A DNA stretch of 37,499 nt from the NCBI GenBank assembly GCA_017448825.1, contig JAFSKR010000042.1:1-37499 (forward strand), read 5' to 3'. Below the pieces are notes generated by a model that saw nothing but the letters and a program-made list of their open reading frames with translations, made no database searches and was not told the origin of the DNA. This DNA is from Bacteroidaceae bacterium. GTDB lineage: Bacteria > Bacteroidota > Bacteroidia > Bacteroidales > Bacteroidaceae. This document shows, in pieces, positions 32,423-37,499 of the stretch. The position numbers and the translations under genes are program-made. Each line of letters begins with the position of its first letter. Position 1 is the stretch's first letter.

Positions 32423-33148
32423 CTATTCCAATTCATTGATAAAATTGGGGTCATCTGGTCGGTTTAACAACAACTTTTGAGCCTTACCGGTTAAGTGAAT
32501 CGTTTGGGAGCCTTCATTATAGATAAGAAGGTTTTTAAGATCAACGTGAGCAGAGATATGAGCAGAACTTCGTGAATAAATGGTTGCATCCTCTGCTTTG
32601 AGGTTGTTTATAGTAACGTCTCCAATACTGGTGGATTGAAGGCTGAAAGTAGAACACTCAATATTCCCCAGGTTCATCATGCCTGTGCCGAGTGCACCCA
32701 ATTGTAAATCCTCTGTATGCCAGTTGGTTGGGCATTCAAAGTTCCCATTGCCACAGATACTAACACACTTCAGGTCAGGGCATGAGAGATACATGCGTAT
32801 ATTACTGGTATTACCATAAAGGTTGATATCAACATTACTTTCTGTCGGTAGGGAGATGGTAAGTAAATTGCTGTCGAAATTGGTTTCCAAATACGAGATG
32901 AGTGTACTATCACCTTCCACTTCTATATTGTAATTACCTTGTGTATAGATGACATCTATACTGCCCATATTTGTCAAATAGGAGAAATCATGGGGGATGA
33001 TGATGTGTTTCCGAATAACATGATTTCTTGTTGCTTTCGATTTCTTTGAGGGTTGAGCTGTTCCTTCTGTGCTATGCTCGGAAGTCTTGTTATAGCATGC
33101 TGTCAACATGATTAACATGGCGACTGATATGAAAATTCTTTTTCCCAT
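32423..33148 (-). CDS. Lipoprotein with DUF2807-like beta-helix domain
   Basis: A 241-residue lipoprotein: signal peptide with lipobox MLTAC, Cys18. After a basic Ser/Lys linker comes a domain starting with HDFSYLTNMGSIDVIYTQGNYNIEVEGD, the opening of DUF2807 (putative auto-transporter adhesin, head GIN domain). Repeating short beta strands follow (LQLGALGTGMMNL, FSLQSTSIGDVTI, ATIYSRSSAHISA), consistent with a right-handed beta-helix stack. The end, TGKAQKLLLNRPDDPNFINELE, is charged. Families of this type are abundant on the surface or periplasmic face of Bacteroidetes envelopes, with no known catalytic role. It has its own promoter and is divergent from the slyD-aroC series. Confidence 0.8.
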   Translation of the reverse strand: MGKRIFISVAMLIMLTACYNKTSEHSTEGTAQPSKKSKATRNHVIRKHIIIPHDFSYLTNMGSIDVIYTQGNYNIEVEGDSTLISYLETNFDSNLLTISLPTESNVDINLYGNTSNIRMYLSCPDLKCVSICGNGNFECPTNWHTEDLQLGALGTGMMNLGNIECSTFSLQSTSIGDVTINNLKAEDATIYSRSSAHISAHVDLKNLLIYNEGSQTIHLTGKAQKLLLNRPDDPNFINELE

Positions 33149-33177
33149 TCTGCCTTTTTATCATATAATTCTTTGGG

Positions 33178-33208
33178 CAAAGGTAGTACAAAAGAGTGAA
33201 TTTGGAAA
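33178..33208 (-). promoter_or_regulatory. Promoter of the DUF2807-like gene
   Basis: On the minus strand TTTC (33208-33205) and TACCTTTG (33185-33178) are 19 bases apart. The -7 box is perfect and the -33 element differs from TTTG at one base. The start codon lies 29 bases further on. Confidence 0.6.
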
Positions 33209-33248
33209 CTTTATTCTTGGAAATCGTGCCTAATTAATAAGAAATCGT

Positions 33249-33256
33249 TATCTTTG
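33249..33256 (+). promoter_or_regulatory. -7 box for the slyD-aroC-ssb-kdsA series
   Basis: TATCTTTG matches TAnnTTTG exactly and lies 32 bases before the slyD start. A good TTTG is not seen 19-21 bases upstream. The promoters of this series and of the divergent lipoprotein gene lie within about 80 bases. Confidence 0.55.
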
Positions 33257-33288
33257 CAACGTTATTAACTTTCAAAAAACATTATAAA

Positions 33289-33852
33289 ATGGCACTTGAC
33301 AACAAATTGCTGACGATTGCATATAGACTCTATACGATAGAAGATGGTGAAGAAGAAGAGGAACCTATTGAAGTGTATAATCGTCGTCATCCTTTCCAAT
33401 TTATTAGTAAGCTTAATTTAGTTTTGCCTCGTTTTGAGGAAAATGTGGCAAATCTTGTGCGTGGTGATGAATTTGACTTTGTCATTCCATGCAAAGATGC
33501 GTATGGCGAGTTTCATGAGGAACTGATGTTTGATGTTGACCAGTCTATTTTCTTGATTGATGGAAAGCTGGATTTCAATTATGTGTATGAAGGAGCTGTG
33601 GTACCCATGCAGGCAGAGGATGGCAGTCAGTTTAATGCTACCATCATCGAAATAAAAGCAAACACAGTGACGATTGACTTGAACCATCCACGTGCAGGTC
33701 AAGACCTCCATTTCGTTGGTCACGTAATCGAAAGCCGTCCTGCCACGAATGAGGAAATTACTCAGATGCTGAATGCCATGAGTGAGTGCAACGGGTGTTG
33801 TGGTACTTGTGAAAGTGGTGGCTGCGGAGGTAGTTGTGGAGGTTGTAGATGA
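33289..33852 (+). CDS. slyD: SlyD-like FKBP-type prolyl isomerase
   Basis: A 187-residue peptidyl-prolyl isomerase with an inserted chaperone flap, helping cytoplasmic proteins fold. The split FKBP domain is recognisable: [15 protein letters not shown] (N-terminal strand), [22 protein letters not shown] (the active-site region GL/LxGM-type segment), then the IF domain (about 70-125) and [21 protein letters not shown], the characteristic NHPLAGxxLxF motif with Arg for Leu. The C-terminal tail [23 protein letters not shown] contains seven Cys and many Gly, a metal-binding tail like that of SlyD but without histidines. The stop overlaps the aroC start by four bases (ATGA). Confidence 0.9.
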   Translation: MALDNKLLTIAYRLYTIEDGEEEEEPIEVYNRRHPFQFISKLNLVLPRFEENVANLVRGDEFDFVIPCKDAYGEFHEELMFDVDQSIFLIDGKLDFNYVYEGAVVPMQAEDGSQFNATIIEIKANTVTIDLNHPRAGQDLHFVGHVIESRPATNEEITQMLNAMSECNGCCGTCESGGCGGSCGGCR

Positions 33853-34928
33853 TGAGAAATACTTTTGGACATATTTTTACACTGACAACCTTCGGTGAGA
33901 GTCATGGAGTTGCTGTTGGTGGTGTGGTGGATGGAATGCCCGCAGGAATTGATATAGACCTCGGCTTCATCCAATCAGAGTTAGCTCGTCGCAAGCCTGG
34001 GCAGAGCTGCATTACGACAAGTCGGCAAGAGGAAGATGTGGTGGAACTGTTGTCTGGAGTGTTTGAGGGAAAGAGCACGGGATGCCCGATAGGATTCTTG
34101 GTGAGAAACACAAACCAACACTCAAATGATTACGAGAACATTCGTAGTCTTTTCCGTCCATCTCATGCCGATTATACTTACACACAGAAATATGGGCTTC
34201 GCGACCATCGTGGTGGCGGACGTTCTTCAGCTCGTGAGACCATCGCCCGCTGTGTGGGTGGGGCTTTGGCCAAGTTGGCACTTCGTCAGTTGGGCATCAG
34301 AGTCACGGCTTATACCTCGCAGGTGGGCAGTATTGCCATCGACCGCGATTACCATCAGTACCAGTTCGCCAACATTGAGCAGAACTCCGTGCGTTGCCCC
34401 GATCCCGAGGTGGCACAACAGATGGAACAACTGATTCTTGACGTGAAAGCCGACGGAGACACGATAGGAGGAGTGGTAACTTGCGTCATTCAGGGTTGTC
34501 CTGTCGGACTGGGTGAACCAGCCTTCTCCAAACTTCATGCAGAACTCGGAGCTGCCATGCTGGGCATCAATGCCGTGAAAGGCTTTGAGTACGGAGAGGG
34601 CTTTGATGGAGTAGGGCAGAGAGGCTCTGAGCAGAACGACCTCTTCTTTAACGACAATGGGCGCATCAGCACCCGCACCAACCATTCGGGTGGAATACAA
34701 GGAGGCATCTCCAATGGGCAGGACATATATTTCCGTGTGCTTTTCAAACCCGTTGCCACACAGTTGCGTCCGCAGCCCACTGTGAACAAAGATGGTGAAG
34801 AGACGATTCTTGAGGTGAAAGGTCGCCATGACCCCTGTGTCTTGCCTCGTGCCGTTCCTGTAGTAGAAGCAATGGCAGCCATGACAGTGCTTGATTGCTA
34901 TTTATTGAACAAAACAGTATCATTATGA
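33849..34928 (+). CDS. aroC: Chorismate synthase
   Basis: A 359-residue FMN-dependent enzyme that makes chorismate from 5-enolpyruvylshikimate-3-phosphate, the last step of the shikimate pathway. Signatures are [19 protein letters not shown] at the N-terminus with its catalytic His, [17 protein letters not shown], and [18 protein letters not shown] near the C-terminus. Length is normal for the family (about 350-390). The start ATG overlaps the slyD stop, and its own stop overlaps the ssb start (ATGA at 34925). This indicates translation coupling through the three genes. A Met codon at 33852 is a possible alternative start. Confidence 0.95.
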   Translation: MMRNTFGHIFTLTTFGESHGVAVGGVVDGMPAGIDIDLGFIQSELARRKPGQSCITTSRQEEDVVELLSGVFEGKSTGCPIGFLVRNTNQHSNDYENIRSLFRPSHADYTYTQKYGLRDHRGGGRSSARETIARCVGGALAKLALRQLGIRVTAYTSQVGSIAIDRDYHQYQFANIEQNSVRCPDPEVAQQMEQLILDVKADGDTIGGVVTCVIQGCPVGLGEPAFSKLHAELGAAMLGINAVKGFEYGEGFDGVGQRGSEQNDLFFNDNGRISTRTNHSGGIQGGISNGQDIYFRVLFKPVATQLRPQPTVNKDGEETILEVKGRHDPCVLPRAVPVVEAMAAMTVLDCYLLNKTVSL

Positions 34929-35344
34929 ATAAAGTGATTTTGATAGGAAATGTGGGAGCCGACCCACAAGTGAAATACCTTGACCAGGGTGTCTGTGTGG
35001 CGCAATTGCGACTCGCCACCACCGAACGGGGCTATACGTTGCAAAACGGAACCCAAGTGCCTGACCGCACCGAGTGGCACAACTGCGTCTTCTGGCGAAA
35101 GCAAGCCGAGGTCGTCGAGAAATATGTACGCAAAGGCGACAAACTCTATGTGGAAGGGAAGATACAGACACGTGACTACACAGACCGTCAAGGCATCTCT
35201 CGCAAGTCCATTGACATTGTGGTGGACAACATGGAGATGCTATCTTCGAAAACAGCAGGGCAATCAACCCCTCAACAGGCAGCTCAGCCAGAGGCACCAG
35301 CAGCAGTCGCCCCGACAGAGAATGGCGACAAATATCCTTTTTAA
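34925..35344 (+). CDS. ssb: Single-stranded DNA-binding protein
   Basis: A 139-residue OB-fold protein that coats single-stranded DNA. The frame is open from 34895, but the ATG at 34925 gives the canonical start [18 protein letters not shown]. Further marks are [50 protein letters not shown] and [12 protein letters not shown]. The C-terminal tail is Gln/Ala/Pro-rich and ends GDKYPF; the usual acidic tip (DDDIPF type) that recruits partner proteins is much less acidic, though the final Pro-Phe is kept. It overlaps aroC by four bases and stops 3 bases before kdsA. Confidence 0.95.
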   Translation: MNKVILIGNVGADPQVKYLDQGVCVAQLRLATTERGYTLQNGTQVPDRTEWHNCVFWRKQAEVVEKYVRKGDKLYVEGKIQTRDYTDRQGISRKSIDIVVDNMEMLSSKTAGQSTPQQAAQPEAPAAVAPTENGDKYPF

Positions 35345-35347
35345 TCA

Positions 35348-36121
35348 ATGGATGACATGAAACCAACCATCATAGCAGGTCCTTGTGTCATTGAGTCAAT
35401 GGAGTGCCTCGAAGAAGTGGCACAGGAATTGGTTCGACTCAACGAGAAGTACGACCTCAACATCATCTTCAAGTCCTCCTTCGACAAAGCCAACCGCACC
35501 TCCATCCACTCCTATCGGGGGCCTGGATTGGAAAAAGGAATGCAGATGCTCTCCAACATCAAAGAAAAATATGGACTCCGCATCCTCACCGACATACATG
35601 AGAGCTATCAAGCGCAACCTGCTGGCGAGGTGGCCGACGTGCTGCAGATACCAGCCTTCCTTTGCCGACAGACAGACCTCCTTGTGGCAGCTGCCAGAAC
35701 AGGTCGCATCGTCAACATCAAGAAAGCGCAGTTCCTGTCAGGCATGGACATGGAGTACCCCGTGCAGAAAGTGCGAGAAAGCGGAAACGACAACGTGTGG
35801 CTGACCGAGCGAGGCAACATCTATGGCTACAACAACCTTGCCGTTGACTTCCGCAATATAACCGATATGCACCACTTTACCGACACCGTCATCATGGACT
35901 GCACGCATTCCGTGCAGCGTCCAGGAGCCGCAGGTGGCAAGACGGGAGGAAACCGCGAGTTTGTACCCGCCATGGCACTCGCTGCCAAAGCCTTTGGAGC
36001 CAACGGATACTTCTTCGAAGTGCATCCCGACCCCGACCATGCCCTCTCCGACGGTCCCAATATGCTCCACTTAAGCCACCTCGACCAAGTGATTGCAAGC
36101 CTGATAGATGAAAAAAACTAA
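35348..36121 (+). CDS. kdsA: 3-deoxy-8-phosphooctulonate synthase (Kdo-8-P synthase)
   Basis: A 257-residue aldolase-type TIM-barrel enzyme that joins phosphoenolpyruvate and arabinose 5-phosphate to Kdo-8-phosphate for lipopolysaccharide core. Motifs in order: IIAGPCVIES, FKSSFDKANRTS, DIHESYQAQPAGEVADVLQIPAFLCRQT, NIKKAQFLSGMDM, TERGNIYGYNNLAVDFR, DCTHSVQRPG and FFEVHPDPDHALSDGPNML. The C-terminal part and length fit the family. A Cys just before the barrel's metal-type site and the DPDHALSDGPN loop are present; metal dependence was not judged. The next gene supplies its arabinose-5-phosphate substrate. Confidence 0.96.
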   Translation: MDDMKPTIIAGPCVIESMECLEEVAQELVRLNEKYDLNIIFKSSFDKANRTSIHSYRGPGLEKGMQMLSNIKEKYGLRILTDIHESYQAQPAGEVADVLQIPAFLCRQTDLLVAAARTGRIVNIKKAQFLSGMDMEYPVQKVRESGNDNVWLTERGNIYGYNNLAVDFRNITDMHHFTDTVIMDCTHSVQRPGAAGGKTGGNREFVPAMALAAKAFGANGYFFEVHPDPDHALSDGPNMLHLSHLDQVIASLIDEKN

Positions 36122-36126
36122 ATAAG

Positions 36127-36194
36127 AATTACGAGTTAAGAATAAAGAAAAATACCTTATTCGTTAGTTCAACACTCTTTCTTAACTCTTAATT
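36127..36194. repeat. Inverted repeat between kdsA and kdsD
   Basis: AATTACGAGTTAAGAA (36127-36142) and TTCTTAACTCTTAATT (36179-36194) are inverted copies with one mismatch, around a 36-base loop. This AT-rich palindrome type is common in Bacteroidales intergenic DNA, from general experience. It might weaken or punctuate transcription between the two Kdo genes. Confidence 0.6.
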
Positions 36195-36211
36195 AATTTT
36201 TAACTTTACCC

Positions 36212-37156
36212 ATGAACTCAAAAATATATGCAGAGCGTTGTCTGCGCGACGAAGCCCAAGCCCTGCTCGACCTCATACCCCAGTTGAACAACAACTTCGA
36301 ACAAGTGGTGGACATCATACACCGCTGTACGGGACACGTCGTCGTGACGGGAGTCGGCAAGTCGGGACACGTCGGAGCCAAAATCGCCGCCACACTCGCC
36401 TCCACAGGCACTCCAGCCATCTATCTTAATGCCCTTGATGCCTTGCATGGAGACCTCGGCATGGTTATGAACAACGACGTGCTACTCATGATAAGCAACT
36501 CTGGCAACACCGACGAACTGCTGCGCATCATCGCATCGCTCGAAGACCGCCACATCCCCATCGTCTCCATCACCGGTGATGCCAACTCGCTCTTGGCACA
36601 ACACTCCGACTACCACATACTCTGTAGTGTGGAGCGCGAAGCCTGTCCCCTCAATCTTGCACCCACCTCCAGCACCACTGCCGCCATGGCGATGGGCGAC
36701 GCACTCGCCTGTGCCCTCATGGAAGTGCGCAACTTCAAGGCAAGAGACTTTGCCCTGTTCCATCCAGGCGGTTCGCTCGGACGCAAACTGCTCGTTCGTG
36801 TGAAAGATGTGATGTACACCGACAACTTCCCCATCGTTCCACCCACCATGCGCCTTTCTGATGCCCTCATGATCATCAGTGGCGGCAAACTTGGCCTGGG
36901 CGTAGTAATGGACGAAGACAACATCCTGGGCATCATCACCGACGGAGACATCCGCCGTGCAGTGGAAGGAGCTCGCGAGAACTTCATCAACCTGCCCGTC
37001 AGCGAAGCCATGACCCGAACCCCAAAGACCATCTCGCCCGAAACCAAGCTCACCACCATTCAGCAGATGTTCCGCAACCACAAGATTCATGCCCTCCTCG
37101 TCACCGACCACGGCAAACTCGTCGGCATCGTCGATTACTTTGCCATCATGAGCTGA
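36212..37156 (+). CDS. kdsD: Arabinose-5-phosphate isomerase (KpsF/GutQ family)
   Basis: A 314-residue isomerase turning ribulose 5-phosphate into arabinose 5-phosphate, the substrate of KdsA. The SIS domain covers about 30-170: VVVTGVGKSGHVGAKIAATL, ISNSGNTDELLRII and LFHPGGSLGRKLLVRV, with GRKLL ending the domain. Two CBS domains follow (about 200-255: VKDVMYTDNFPIVPPTMRLS; and about 265-314: VSEAMTRTPKTISPETKL), which bind nucleotides or sense a ligand. Length equals the KdsD type (about 320). It lies 90 bases after kdsA with an inverted repeat in the gap, so it may be partly separate in expression. Confidence 0.93.
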   Translation: MNSKIYAERCLRDEAQALLDLIPQLNNNFEQVVDIIHRCTGHVVVTGVGKSGHVGAKIAATLASTGTPAIYLNALDALHGDLGMVMNNDVLLMISNSGNTDELLRIIASLEDRHIPIVSITGDANSLLAQHSDYHILCSVEREACPLNLAPTSSTTAAMAMGDALACALMEVRNFKARDFALFHPGGSLGRKLLVRVKDVMYTDNFPIVPPTMRLSDALMIISGGKLGLGVVMDEDNILGIITDGDIRRAVEGARENFINLPVSEAMTRTPKTISPETKLTTIQQMFRNHKIHALLVTDHGKLVGIVDYFAIMS

Positions 37157-37499
37157 TACCCTTTCACAAGATTTCGCATAAAGAGCCCCTCGGCCACGTT
37201 CATCCGTAGTCGAGGGGTACTTAATATGTGTAGCCGAGAGGTACGCCTTCCGTGTAAAAGAGATCATACAAAAAATGGGATGAGATAGAAAAAATATGAA
37301 ATACTTTTATATATAATAATGGGAATAGATGAAAAAGTTTAAAAAAGTTTGGTGCTTTTATGGGGCACAGAACGAAGCGTATAGGAGAGGAAGGGGACGA
37401 AAAACAGCGAAAGCCGTTTATTTACAGGGAGTTGCGAGGGTTGAGGCTATGAGGTCGGCACAAAACGAAATGTTTACATAGGCTTACGTTTGCTTTACG
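37157..37499. other. Gene-free end of the window
   Basis: No coding region is supported in the last 343 bases. CCCCTCG (37186-37192) pairs with CGAGGGG (37211-37217). A related 15-base pair of sequences, GTAGTCGAGGGGTAC (37206-37220) and GTAGCCGAGAGGTAC (37230-37244), follows with period 24, so the left arm could pair with either. No T-run follows. The last bases, GCTTACGTTTGCTTTACG, look like the first units of a short tandem repeat cut off by the window end. Confidence 0.5.

Noticed and set aside
34227-34829. Minus-strand open frame of 200 codons
   Set aside because: Antisense of aroC.
36482-37267. Minus-strand open frame of 261 codons
   Set aside because: Antisense of kdsD; no family resemblance.
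1-37499. CRISPR arrays, tRNAs, insertion sequences, toxin-antitoxin pairs
   Set aside because: No regularly spaced repeats, tRNA arms or transposase motifs were seen. The XRE-DUF2975 pair is a known sensor/regulator-type pair, not a toxin-antitoxin by any visible motif.

Overview
The window looks like chromosomal DNA from a Bacteroidales bacterium, most likely Prevotellaceae-like. This rests on recognising gene families, not on a database search. The signs are: promoters of the Bacteroidetes type (-7 TAnnTTTG, some with TTTG about 20 bases upstream); no Shine-Dalgarno at most starts; MBG-repeat, TMEM43-family, DUF3256 and SPFH/DUF2975 proteins; a Bacteroidetes-style AddAB pair; and a tripartite efflux system with separate ATPase and permease genes. 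No insertion sequence, phage module, CRISPR array, tRNA or rRNA was seen. About 33 intact protein genes, two gene fragments and one RNA gene (RNase P RNA) are supported.

Left part (1-7.3 kb). The first ~290 bases are the antisense of a PatB/MalY aminotransferase that abruptly joins the 3' half of an MBG-repeat surface protein on the plus strand. This is a rearrangement or an assembly chimera. Then come a lipoprotein and cytidine deaminase (minus), a TMEM43-like membrane protein, an unrecognised secreted protein, a divergent LysM glucosaminidase, a DnaJ-like co-chaperone and, convergent to it, RNase Z.

Middle (7.4-24.5 kb, all minus). In transcription order there are two blocks. The first is SPFH protein, DUF2975 membrane protein, small XRE regulator, CPBP protease and SppA, closed by a terminator; this looks like a membrane-quality-control unit. 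RNase P RNA follows. The second block is TolC, MacA-like adaptor, MacB-like ATPase and permease, a DUF3256 protein, AddA and AddB.

Right part (24.6-37.5 kb). On the minus strand lie an ACS-family transporter, dihydroneopterin aldolase overlapping a stand-alone copy of the C-terminal domain of B12-dependent ribonucleotide reductase, DnaA with an AT-rich upstream region, an MCE/MlaD protein, a cell-wall amidase with a SPOR domain, and a DUF2807-like lipoprotein. On the plus strand are a nitroreductase and a tightly packed slyD-aroC-ssb-kdsA-kdsD series. The last two enzymes of that series serve Kdo synthesis. The final ~340 bases carry no gene.

The best candidates for something undescribed are the SPFH-to-SppA unit with its repeated operator-like motif and repeat-filled leader, the detached NrdJ domain protein, and a cloverleaf-like intergenic structure at 24681-24768.
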